From NCBI RefSeq assembly GCF_964204645.1, contig NC_134033.1, positions 7,662,231 through 7,726,230 on the forward strand: DNA of 64,000 nt, written 5' to 3'. This stretch comes from Tubulanus polymorphus (taxonomy: Eukaryota > Nemertea > Palaeonemertea > Tubulaniformes > Tubulanidae). Below are positions 1 through 8,026 of this stretch, piece after piece; the stretch's first letter is position 1; the number at the start of each line of letters is the position of its first letter. The notes beneath the pieces are model-generated. The model made no database searches and had not been told where the DNA came from. It saw only the letters and a list, made by a program, of their open reading frames with translations. The position numbers and the translations under genes were made by a program.

Positions 1-2
1 AT

Positions 3-800
3 GCTGTAGATAAATTGATAAAAAGTATATATGGAAGCAAATATAAAATTCCATTAGACTTTGAATTGATAAATAATAATGCACCTTTATATAAATACGC
101 AATTCAAGAAGACGTTATATTCGAAATAACATTTGCTCCTGTAAATGAAATTGTAATATCTAGCGTTAATAAAGATATGAGTTATAAATTATCGAATATA
201 TGTTTAGAATATGACACAGTAACTGATGAAAATATTTCAAGTATAATTCAAACTAAATACAATCAAGGATTTTCATTATTATATGATTATATTGATAAAT
301 TTAAAACTGTAACTATTAATGCAAATGATGAAATTATTAATGAGAATATTAACTTCCCAAGAAGATCTATTAAAGGTATATCAATATTTTTTACCATTGC
401 AACATATACTGATAATTATTATAATCCTGAAATAACAAAAGTAGAAATAACTATCGAAGGAATAGCAAATAAAATATTTTGTCAAGGAATGAGAATGATA
501 GATCAATGGCCAGACATTAGAATACATTTTATGAATGAAAAAGTAAAATCATCTGAAAATTGTAACATTAATCAAATTGATTATTATACCGGTAATAAAT
601 ATGCATTATGGTTAGATTTTAGAACAACAGAGGATAATTCATTACACGGTTCTGGAAAAAAATTACAAAATACAAAAGATGGAATACAATTATTCATGAC
701 AAAGAATAAAGGAATCAAAAATTTTAAAATGCACATTCATATTATATCTGACGCGCAATTAAATATTGTAAATTCTCAATTAAATAGTGTTATGCATTAA
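3..800 (+). CDS. Polinton major capsid protein (double jelly-roll type), C-terminal part
   Basis: The frame is open from the window edge (base 3) to TAA at 798-800, so the gene is cut only by the window. The 265 or so residues align almost residue for residue with the C-terminal two thirds of the capsid protein at 19263-20540, sharing IYGSKYKIPLDFEL, MRMIDQWP and LWLDFRTTEDNSLHGSGKK. Polinton major capsid proteins are double jelly-roll proteins that form icosahedral shells. The assignment rests on gene context (integrase, ATPase, penton, polymerase in the same element) and on family resemblance. Unlike the element B copy, this one has no internal stop in the visible part. The next gene starts 33 bp downstream on the same strand. 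Confidence 0.8.
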   Translation, partial: AVDKLIKSIYGSKYKIPLDFELINNNAPLYKYAIQEDVIFEITFAPVNEIVISSVNKDMSYKLSNICLEYDTVTDENISSIIQTKYNQGFSLLYDYIDKFKTVTINANDEIINENINFPRRSIKGISIFFTIATYTDNYYNPEITKVEITIEGIANKIFCQGMRMIDQWPDIRIHFMNEKVKSSENCNINQIDYYTGNKYALWLDFRTTEDNSLHGSGKKLQNTKDGIQLFMTKNKGIKNFKMHIHIISDAQLNIVNSQLNSVMH

Positions 801-832
801 AATTTTAACTTTAATAAAAATTTATATAATAA

Positions 833-1705
833 ATGGAAGGAGGTAAAGTATATAAACATATTCCATACATCGATACACTTGAAAATAATGATGGTTTATA
901 TTATGTAATACCTTGTAATATAGCTTTGATATTTGATCCTATTTTCAAAATTTATAAAACTAAACTAATAGAAATCGATAATAATGAAAGTGAAGTTGTT
1001 GATAATTTAAGTAATGTAATTGATAATAATGTAATACCTTCTACATCTAATAATGTAATACCTACTACATCTAATAATGTAATACCTACTACATCTAATA
1101 ATGTAATACCTTCTACATCTAATAATGAAATAATATCAAATGTTAGTGAAAATAGAAATTATTGTGGATATTGTAAAAGTGAATTTTCAAACGCTAGATC
1201 AAATTGGAATAAACATATGAATACAAGGGTACATATTACTAATGTTATAGATCGTGTTGGTAAAAAAGAATTTATAGAACACCCATTTATATATGTTACA
1301 AAGTTTGTTTCAAATCAAAAAGTAAATGGTAAAGAATTATATGAAGATTTATTATTAGCGACACCTAATAAAGATGAATTAGATTTAACCGATGCTATTA
1401 AATTAGAATCAAACATTGTAAATGAAATATTAGGAGCAAACACTAATAAAGATAATAATGAAAATGGTGCCGTATGGCACCCACATGGTGATATAGTTAC
1501 AGGAGAGCGCATTGATAATAAAGATTCTATGAAACTTAAATCAGAAAATAAAGATATAGTTGAGATGACTAATAAGTATATCAATAAACCAATTATTTAT
1601 GAAGATTCGGTAGAGCATTTGAATAAATTGTTAGGGTCTGATGATGAATTGGAGAGTGATTCAGAAAGTGATTCAGAAAGTAATTATCTAACACTCAAAA
1701 AGTAA
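833..1705 (+). CDS. C2H2/matrin-like zinc-finger protein with Asn-rich tandem repeat
   Basis: Intact 290-codon gene. It starts with a conserved leader (TATAATAAATGG). Residues about 60-100 contain four or five tandem copies of an octapeptide close to NVIPTTSN, encoded by 24-bp DNA repeats. A single zinc finger follows, CGYC then HMNTRVH, of the C-x2-C-x12-H-x5-H type. The C-terminus is acidic, with an SDSESDSESN tail. A nucleic-acid-binding or virion-accessory role is plausible but not shown. It is the last plus-strand gene before a convergent minus-strand cluster. Element B has a different, longer zinc-finger gene elsewhere, so this is accessory cargo. The octapeptide array suggests recent repeat-length change. 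Confidence 0.6.
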   Translation: MEGGKVYKHIPYIDTLENNDGLYYVIPCNIALIFDPIFKIYKTKLIEIDNNESEVVDNLSNVIDNNVIPSTSNNVIPTTSNNVIPTTSNNVIPSTSNNEIISNVSENRNYCGYCKSEFSNARSNWNKHMNTRVHITNVIDRVGKKEFIEHPFIYVTKFVSNQKVNGKELYEDLLLATPNKDELDLTDAIKLESNIVNEILGANTNKDNNENGAVWHPHGDIVTGERIDNKDSMKLKSENKDIVEMTNKYINKPIIYEDSVEHLNKLLGSDDELESDSESDSESNYLTLKK

Positions 1706-2095
1706 TAAAGGTTGAAAATTGTATAAAATAATAGTAAATAAAAAAGGGGGTTTTAAGTATTAAGGTATCTAATACGTATTTAATACATATCTAAAACATA
1801 TCTAATACGTATCTAATACGTATTTAATACTTATTATTTGAAAATACCTTAAATTATATTTCTTTTTTAAATTTATATTGAAACCTCAGTAATAATAAAT
1901 AACCTTTACTATTTTCAAACTTATTCATATATTAGTTGAAAAAAATAAAAATAAATTGGTTGAAAATTGTATAAATAATATTTATTTTAAAAAAGGGGGT
2001 TTTAAGTATTTAAGGTATCTAATAGGGTATCAGGTATTAGGGTATCTAATAGGGTATCAGGTATTAGGGTATCTAATACATAGGTATACAAATAG
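1706..2095. repeat. Convergent intergenic region with short TATCTAATA-type repeats
   Basis: This lies between convergent genes in element A. Two related units each contain GGTTGAAAATTGTATAAA, an A-run with GGGGGTTTTAAGTATT, and then clustered short repeats: ATCTAATACGTAT in the first (about 1765-1835) and AGGGTATCTAATAGGGTATC in the second (about 2010-2080). No reading frame is credible. It may hold 3' ends of both transcript sets; no poly(A) signal stands out. Confidence 0.6.
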
Positions 2096-2702
2096 TTATT
2101 TTATAAATTTATATTCATAGGGAAATTGTAATCTCAGTAATAATTTTGAACCTTTATTATTCTTTAATTTATTCATATATTCATCATGTAATTCAGTAGG
2201 TATAATTTGATTTTCTTCCAATGATTGTTGCATAGATTTTCTATCTTTATTGTAGAATAAAACTAGAAATCTTATATTCTCCCTAAAGTCTTTAACAATT
2301 GAATTATATTTTTGATTTAAAACCCATGTTGTTATCCCGAAAAGTCTCCCAGAGAAAGCTAAATAACTCACTTTCTCTCACTTTTGAATCATGTAAATTA
2401 GCGCAATCATCTATAATGAATAATGTATTTGATCCTTTATAAGTATCAATTGCTATTCTAATACAATTATCTAAATTTTCTTTTACTGTTTTAGGATCTA
2501 ATATAATAAAATTTTTCATCTTAACTATATCTCTATTATATGTTTTATTCATTTCATATGTAGGACAGAATAATATTATATTATCAAAATGATTCTTATA
2601 AATAGTTTCTAACAAATCTAATATGAAATGTGTTTTACCACAATTGGTTACTCCAGTAACTAACATATTATGCGGTTCAAATATAAATAAATCTTTATTC
2701 AT
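2096..2702 (-). pseudogene. A32/FtsK-HerA-like genome-packaging ATPase, frameshifted
   Basis: This is the Polinton packaging ATPase, which drives DNA into the capsid. The Walker A loop is GVTNCGKTHF (about 2650) and the Walker B strand is TLFIIDDCANLHD (about 2400). The protein closely matches the element B copy at 21699-22169. A deletion of about 5 nt near 2365-2372, inside the segment following RESEL, shifts the frame, so two overlapping frames are needed to follow it. This copy keeps the C-terminal 50 or so residues that element B has lost. The start codon overlaps AATAAATG. It lies directly downstream of the integrase on the same strand, the same integrase-ATPase order as in element B. 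Confidence 0.85.
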
Positions 2703-2709
2703 TTATTCT

Positions 2710-3804
2710 TTAAATTTTACTAGATAAAATCCATTCATTAAATTTATCATCATATCCTTTATATTTAACCAAAGAATACTTTTTTCCTTTAAGAGTTTTT
2801 GTTTTCAATACTTTTTCTATTTTGTATTCTATTTCATCTAGATTTGGTACAAGTGATAATTCTTGTTTATAGAAATAACCTAATATTTCTTCATCTTTTA
2901 AATCTTCTAATTTATTAAAAAAATGGTTTAGTTAATATTATCTTTTTAATCTTGAAAATTTCTTCTGTAAAATTTGGAGTATAACCTTTATAAAATGTTT
3001 TTCTATATTTAGATATTCTAACGTGTTGTCCTATTTTAAATTTAGGTTCACCGAAATCATGTGTAACAAATGCTCCATATAAATTATTCCAAACTATTTC
3101 CGAATTATCTTCTTTTCTAGCTTGTATAGGTTTCATATTTATAGAACTATGTTTAGAATTATTATAACCTTTCACCAAATCATCTAACACATCGATATAT
3201 TTATATGTTTCATTAGCAGTAAAATATTTCCACATTCTAGATTTCAATGTTTTATTAAATATTTCTATAATAGATGCTTTTTTATCTGAGTGTGTTGAAA
3301 AATAATCTACATCATTATCAGATAATAGTTTTTTAAAATGTTTGTTATAAAATTCCTTACCTTCATCAAATATTACCTATATCAAAATTGTATCTTATCT
3401 GGAATAGCTTCTTTACATATTGATTTAAAAGCATTTGTTACTTCTATTCCAGTTTTATTTTTGATTGGAATTGACCATGCGTATCTACTGAATATGTCTA
3501 TAACATTCAATATCCAGAAATATCCTTTGTTGTATTCTTCTAAGTTCTTCATGTCAATTAAATCTGCTTGCCATTGTTGATCGATATATGAAACCATAAC
3601 TTTTCTTGTTAAATAAGTTTTATCCATTTTCTTGTGGATTTGATATGTTGGTTGATTTTGTAACCATGATTTTAATTCACTATATTTTATATCACCATTT
3701 TCATTATCAGATTTAATTTTATTCCATAATTCTGAAACGTTAGAATATGATACTTCACTTTCTGGGTTATAATATAAATCTCTTAAATATTGTTCTTTTT
3801 TCAT
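2710..3804 (-). pseudogene. Polinton retrovirus-like DDE integrase with C-terminal chromodomain, frameshifted
   Basis: The integrase inserts the linear element DNA into the host genome. Matched segments include the N-terminal EQYLRDLYYNPES, the first catalytic Asp in QWQADLIDMKN, the core C-terminal region with RMWKYFTANETYKYIDVL, and a terminal chromodomain with KYSLVKYKGY followed by FNEWILSSKI. The frame is broken at least twice: an insertion of roughly 16 nt around 3370-3385 just before the second catalytic Asp, and a homopolymer-associated shift near 2912 at the start of the chromodomain. The start is the Met preceding KKEQYL. The 3' end abuts the ATPase start. The minus-strand cluster places it opposite in orientation to its element B counterpart relative to the capsid gene. 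Confidence 0.85.
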
Positions 3805-3810
3805 CTTCTT

Positions 3811-4170
3811 TTAATCCATTAATAATAATGTACATTTAGTTTGAATGACTTTATGATTTGACTTATTTTCTGGTATGATAGGTTTATTGTCATTGGAATC
3901 ATCTTTATCATCAGATTTGAATTTTGATTTATATATTACACCAGAGAATATAATAACTGTTACTAATCCAATTGTAATATATAATTTATAATTACTTCCA
4001 GCATTAGAAGAATCAGATGGATTATTATTTGAATCAATATCAGGTGATTCATTTATATCAGTTAATTTCTTTTTCTTAGCTTTTTTTAATTCTGAAGATC
4101 TTTTACCTAATTCTCTTGCCCATTTAATTTGTTTCTCGGATCTAGCCATTTTCTTAACTCCATCACTCAT
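3811..4170 (-). CDS. Small Polinton protein with one transmembrane segment, unknown function
   Basis: Intact 119-codon frame starting in the AAATGAGTG context typical of these elements. The N-terminal 40 residues are very basic and predicted helical (ARSEKQIKWARELGKRSSEL plus a Lys run). An Asn/Ser/Asp-rich linker follows, then one hydrophobic helix, YKLYITIGLVTVIIFSGVIY, at about residues 63-82, and an acidic Asp-rich tail. A basic domain beside a membrane anchor would suit an inner virion or membrane-associated nucleic-acid-binding protein, but that is inference. It lies just upstream of the integrase, and its stop nearly overlaps the integrase start. No counterpart is recognised in element B. 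Confidence 0.55.
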   Translation of the reverse strand: MSDGVKKMARSEKQIKWARELGKRSSELKKAKKKKLTDINESPDIDSNNNPSDSSNAGSNYKLYITIGLVTVIIFSGVIYKSKFKSDDKDDSNDNKPIIPENKSNHKVIQTKCTLLLMD

Positions 4171-4180
4171 TTATCTTATT

Positions 4181-4765
4181 TTATTTTTGTTCTGATTCAT
4201 TTTCTGTTTCGCTGTTTGGTTGTAGTACATCTGTTTCGTTCTTACCTGATTTATATTCCATAGGCTTGATGTTCGAAAAAGTTATGACGCCAGTAGAAAT
4301 TAATGTCATAACCGATCCTAATTGAAATGAAGCATAACCAACCCATTTTTGTAATTCAGTCATAACTAAATAGTCATTTTTCAAATCACTATATAATTTA
4401 TTTTCATCATCAATTGGTATTAACTGGTTACATAACTTAGAATAACATTTGACAATACCATCTGAAATAGAATCATTTATTCTAGCTAATCTTGCCTCTT
4501 CATAAATCTTAAAATATTTTATTACTTTATCTGGTTTCATAGAGTCTAGTTCTTGAAAAGTAATGATTCTATTTAAAAACTCCTTAGTTTTTCCACCGGC
4601 AATCAATAGTTCTAGATGATGCTTACAATATAAATAGTATTCATAATCTATATTACAATTAACTTGAGCATAATTAGTTACAACTGTATCTTTATTATCA
4701 CTTATACCCAAATCATCTAATGTTTTTTCAATATCAATACTATTCTTATTAGATTTCTTTGACAT
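4181..4765 (-). CDS. Unknown Polinton protein, 194 aa
   Basis: Open frame of 194 codons that starts inside a TATAAATG context and ends 11 bp before the next minus-strand start. I do not recognise the family. The middle part looks helical (YEYYLYCKHHLELLIAGGKT, then FNRIITFQELDSMKPDK-like segments). A moderately hydrophobic stretch, VGYASFQLGSVMTLISTGVITF, sits at about residues 141-162 and may be a membrane segment or buried helix. The C-terminus is Glu/Asn-rich. Position in the capsid-integrase half of the element and codon use like its neighbours support a real gene. No function is assigned. Confidence 0.5.
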   Translation of the reverse strand: MSKKSNKNSIDIEKTLDDLGISDNKDTVVTNYAQVNCNIDYEYYLYCKHHLELLIAGGKTKEFLNRIITFQELDSMKPDKVIKYFKIYEEARLARINDSISDGIVKCYSKLCNQLIPIDDENKLYSDLKNDYLVMTELQKWVGYASFQLGSVMTLISTGVITFSNIKPMEYKSGKNETDVLQPNSETENESEQK

Positions 4766-5077
4766 TTATATTAGAGAAAAAAAGCAAAAAATATTATAAG
4801 TATTCTTACTATGATACTTCGTATGATACTAGCTAGTTAAAGCTAAAGAATTCTAGTATTGACTACTGATACTAGCTATTTGAATTTAAAGAATTTCTAT
4901 TTGAATCTATTCAAAATATAAAGTATTCTTTGTTGAAAAAAAAATATTAAAAATATAATAGAATTCACTAGCTAGTTGAAGTTATTGTTTTTTTATTATA
5001 TTTTATTTAAATTCTATTTGATATCTCACTACTATTGTCTATCTATTAGGAGCAGTAATTATAACTGTCCAGATAAG
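4766..5077. other. AT-rich intergenic stretch with ACTAGCTAGTT-type direct and inverted repeats
   Basis: No credible gene is present. The sequence contains several copies of GATACTAGCTA and CTAGCTAGTT plus the words AAAGAATT and TATTTGAAT repeated at short distance. It separates the 4181-4765 gene from the HNH-type gene, both on the minus strand, so it probably carries the upstream region of the former. Confidence 0.5.
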
Positions 5078-5747
5078 TCATTTCGGATCCTTGATATCAA
5101 ATTCCTCAACGTATTGTTCATTATTTGGATCATTGTTCCATTGATCAATAAATTTCTTTGCCTTTGTTAACTGTTCTAAATATAACTGTAAATCTAGTTT
5201 ATTAGATTTGATTTGATTTTCTTTCTTTTCTAAAGGCCTTAAATTTTTCCAACCCCAAATAAGTTTTTTTATTGTATTCATCATTCATGTTAAATTTAGA
5301 TATTGGTAACACGTGATCAATATGGTAATAATCCCCATAATTATCTATATTCATTTTATCATCGAATTGATATATTATCCATGATTTGAAAAATTCATCT
5401 GAACAACCCAATAAATTAGATAGTGTTTCTGAATGCGTTTCTTTGTTGAATAATTGTGTTAATCTAGATTGTTTCAATCTAAAATTAAGATCTGTTTGAT
5501 ATCTTTCTCTCATATATTCTGTCATATAATCATTATAAGCTTCTCTATTATCTTCTCGATATTGTTTGGTATATAGTTTAAAACAAGTTTTACAACAATA
5601 TTGAAAACCATCTTTGCTAATCTTACGCTTACTAAATTCTGTTAAAGCTAATTTATCTAATTCACATTTAGAACACTACTTGTAATATATATTTATAACA
5701 CCAGTGTTATTTGTAATATTGATAGTTTGTGGTTGTTCTGGTTCCAT
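5078..5747 (-). pseudogene. HNH-type endonuclease-like protein with N-terminal zinc ribbon, broken
   Basis: It reads from an ATG at 5747 in a TATAATAAATGG context. The N-terminal part has two CxxC knuckles (CSKCEL and CCKTCFK), a zinc-ribbon-like arrangement. Further on is YYHIDHVLPISKF, the H-D-H core of an HNH nuclease, followed in a second frame by WGWKNLRPL, which matches the Asn-Leu-Arg-Pro-Leu strand typical of large-virus and phage HNH proteins. There is one in-frame TAG (5676-5678) and a frameshift near 5250, so this copy is dead. HNH proteins of this type cut DNA and can be mobile in their own right. In the visible part of the element it is the gene closest to the terminal repeat. 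Confidence 0.62.
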
Positions 5748-5867
5748 TTATTATACGTATTTTTTACTAAATTGGTTAATATTTTAGAATCCTCTTCCAT
5801 TTCTTCGACCAACGTCATCCTTTTTCATTCCTCGCTGCTTTTGATAAATTGTTTCGATTCCTTGATA

Positions 5868-6190
5868 TCTAAATAATACCACTGGGCAAAAGCGCGCATT
5901 CATGCGCGGTTTTGCTCAATGCGCATGCGTTAATCATAATTATATATTCATTATGTAAATTCTGTAAAATAGAAACAACCGACATGAAATATCTAAACGT
6001 GTTCGCATTAGGCAAAACCGCGCATTCATGCGCGGTTTTGTTCAATGCGCATGCGTTAATCATAATTATATATTCATTATGTAAATAGAAACAACCGACA
6101 TGAAATATCTAAATCATACCACTGAGCAAAACCGCGCATTCGTGCGCGGTTTTGCTCAATGCGCATGCGCTAATCCTAATTATATATTCA
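5868..6190. repeat. Three tandem copies of a 118-127 bp unit with GC-rich palindromes
   Basis: Copies begin near 5870, 5998 and 6110. Each contains a nearly perfect palindrome (CGCGCATTCATGCGCG), a second GC-rich word (AATGCGCATGCGTTAATC) and an AT-rich tail with GAAACAACCGACATGAAATA. The GC-rich core stands out in a very AT-rich element. Reading frames that cross it are repeat artefacts. It lies between the HNH gene and the terminal repeat of element A. Confidence 0.8.
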
Positions 6191-6689
6191 TTCTGAATAG
6201 AAACGACCGAACATAAAAATTCGCCAATCAGATTTACACAATACATTATACAAGTTGTTCGGCCGTTTCTTCCAATACATCATTTGATTTCTATAAATAC
6301 AATTTATAATTACAAACATTTTTTCAATTGCTGGTAAATATTTAAATACATCAACAAATGTTAAACTTAATCATTGGAGTCTTAATGTTTTTGAAATTCT
6401 TATATAGTTTCTTCGTCGATCTTTTGGCGATTCTTGTGTTTCTTGTGCTAATTTCTATTGGTTCGATATCCCCATTGCTGTTGATTCCTCAGTCAGAAAG
6501 AGTATCTTGAGTTTCTCTATCACTTCTTGATGCGTATGGCGTTTTATTAATCTAAAAGATATAAGCGGCAACTCTAGCCATCTAAAAGATATACTAAATA
6601 CACTTAAATATATCTAAAGGTTTCATATTTAATAGCCCTAATAACTACAAAAAACAGTACTTACATTTAGATTTAGAATTGTAAACTAT
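6191..6689. other. Subterminal region of element A without recognisable gene
   Basis: This AT-rich stretch of about 500 bp lies between the GC-palindrome repeats and the terminal repeat. Frames are short and closed by stops. Nothing is assignable. Confidence 0.5.
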
Positions 6690-7495
6690 AAACTCCTAAT
6701 TTCGTTTCGAGAGATAGAATATCCTGAGCGTAATGTTACAGCGCCTGTTCATTTCTTGCCACGTCATCTGGTTCCGGTTCTAGAGTGTTCTACACGTTTG
6801 TAATATTATGACTCATATGTCTCGGCGTCATAGTAACAGCTGTAACAGCTGTGAATTTATAGATTTATTCAATAGTTCATTACATGAAATGTATATAGGC
6901 TCAAATAGAATCATGTTCTAGTATAAACAGCTATGCATTATTTCAATCACACTTTACTAACACTTTTAATGTTTAAAAATCTAACTCACACAAATATGAA
7001 TATTGAAATAATGTTGTAAATATATACTTTTATATTGAATAATCTGTCAATTTAAATGTTATTCATTTACATGAATATTTTAAGAGTAATAGGGGTAATG
7101 GGCTTTCAGGTTAAAGGTTGAATGGTCGAGTTCATTAAAAAACAAATATTAAAAGTAATTTAAAACTATAATATATTTTCATAACCGTGTGTATTTCAGT
7201 TGAATAATAGAATAATTATTATTATTTGAATATATTTGATTATATGAATTTGTGTATTGTAAATAAATCAATTGGTCGCGGAGCGGAGCGGTAGCGAAGT
7301 GGAGCGACCAATTGATTTATTACAATATGCTTTTAAAATTTAAATTATCAATATCTTAGAATAAATATTTAGTTATAATATAAAATACACACGGTTATGA
7401 AAATATATTATAGTTTTAAATTACTTTTAATGTTTTGTTTTTTAATGAGCTCGACCCTTCGACCTTTGGCCTGAAAGCCCATTACCCCTATTACT
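6690..7495. repeat. Right terminal repeat of element A with long hairpin end
   Basis: It is the reverse complement of 55732-56547 along nearly its whole length, and its outer part matches the left end of element D (50064-50560). The outer 411 bp (7085-7495) are themselves a giant palindrome: AGTAATAGGGGTAATGGGC at 7085 and its complement ending at 7495, with arms of about 115 bp. At the centre is a GC-rich palindrome that starts and ends with TCAATTGGTCGC/GCGACCAATTGA (7268-7315). Such ends fit the inverted termini of a protein-primed, self-replicating element. Confidence 0.82.
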
Positions 7496-7941
7496 GATCA
7501 TGTATCATTAAGACGTCAAACGGTACTACCAGTAGACCGATATCTCGCCTATGTCCACTTGAGATATATGTAGAGGAAACAATGAAGTCGGTAGATGTAG
7601 AAAGCATCAAGCGACCCGAGCGCTCTGCTGCGTCAGTCGCTAAATGTAAAATCAAGACTTTGTTTGATAATAAGAAATAATTGTTTTATATGATGATGTT
7701 GTCGTTGTGGCGGAGTGTCACGACTCGCGTGATAATGTTTACAGAAATCTTTATGGCGGGAGAAATATATATGTAAATTGTCACATGATATGTCACATGC
7801 GTTTGAGTCTTTTGTGACCTAACAGTCTATACAGAAATAAATCAGTTTCCCTCCAGAATTTACAGAGTTAACTTAACTTCTTTCGTATGTCCTAGTACAG
7901 TGAGGATACTCGACCATGGGGGCAATTAAGTTGCAAACCAC
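7496..7941. other. Unassigned DNA between Polinton elements A and B
   Basis: About 450 bp, less AT-rich than the flanks and without a reading frame of note. The part from TGTCACGACTCGCG (about 7717) to about 7862 could be a remnant of a long terminal repeat because it has TG/CA-like limits, but no partner copy is present here. A short word near 7912 (CCATGGGGGCAATTAAGTTGCA) has a diverged relative near 63330. Confidence 0.3.
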
Positions 7942-8026
7942 AGTAATTGGAAAAGTGGGCTTTCAGATCAGAGGTCGTGCGGTCGAGACACCACTCATCA
8001 CCACAAGTAATTTTTTTTCCTAATAA
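7942..8026 (+). promoter_or_regulatory. Left terminal/leader sequence of element B abutting the polymerase start
   Basis: The sequence starts like the hairpin termini of elements A and D (AGTAAT, then GTGGGCTTTCAGATCAGAGG) but lacks the palindrome. Its last 30 bp (CACAAGTAA, T-run, AATAAATGGG) recur before the gene at 23833 and the polymerase at 24566. The terminal repeat therefore includes the 5' leader shared by genes at both ends of the element, and probably their promoter. Confidence 0.6.

Larger units (their letters stand above)
1..7495. mobile_element. Polinton/Maverick element A, right-hand part
   Basis: This is the right portion of a Polinton (Maverick, adintovirus-like) element; its left part lies outside the window. 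Visible gene order is major capsid (+), zinc-finger gene (+), then packaging ATPase, integrase, a one-TM protein, an unknown protein and an HNH-type protein, all on the minus strand, followed by a long terminal repeat ending at 7495. Capsid, integrase and ATPase together define the family. Integrase, ATPase and HNH genes carry frameshifts or stops, so the copy is inactive. Compared with element B, the integrase-ATPase pair is inverted relative to the capsid gene. Confidence 0.88.

Noticed and set aside
1315-1584. Minus-strand 89-codon frame opposite the zinc-finger gene
   Set aside because: It is a shadow of the intact plus-strand gene, with no recognisable motif and no TAAATG start.
7717-7862. 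Solo LTR of a retrotransposon
   Set aside because: Only weak TG/CA ends; no second copy, target duplication or polyadenylation signal could be shown in this window.
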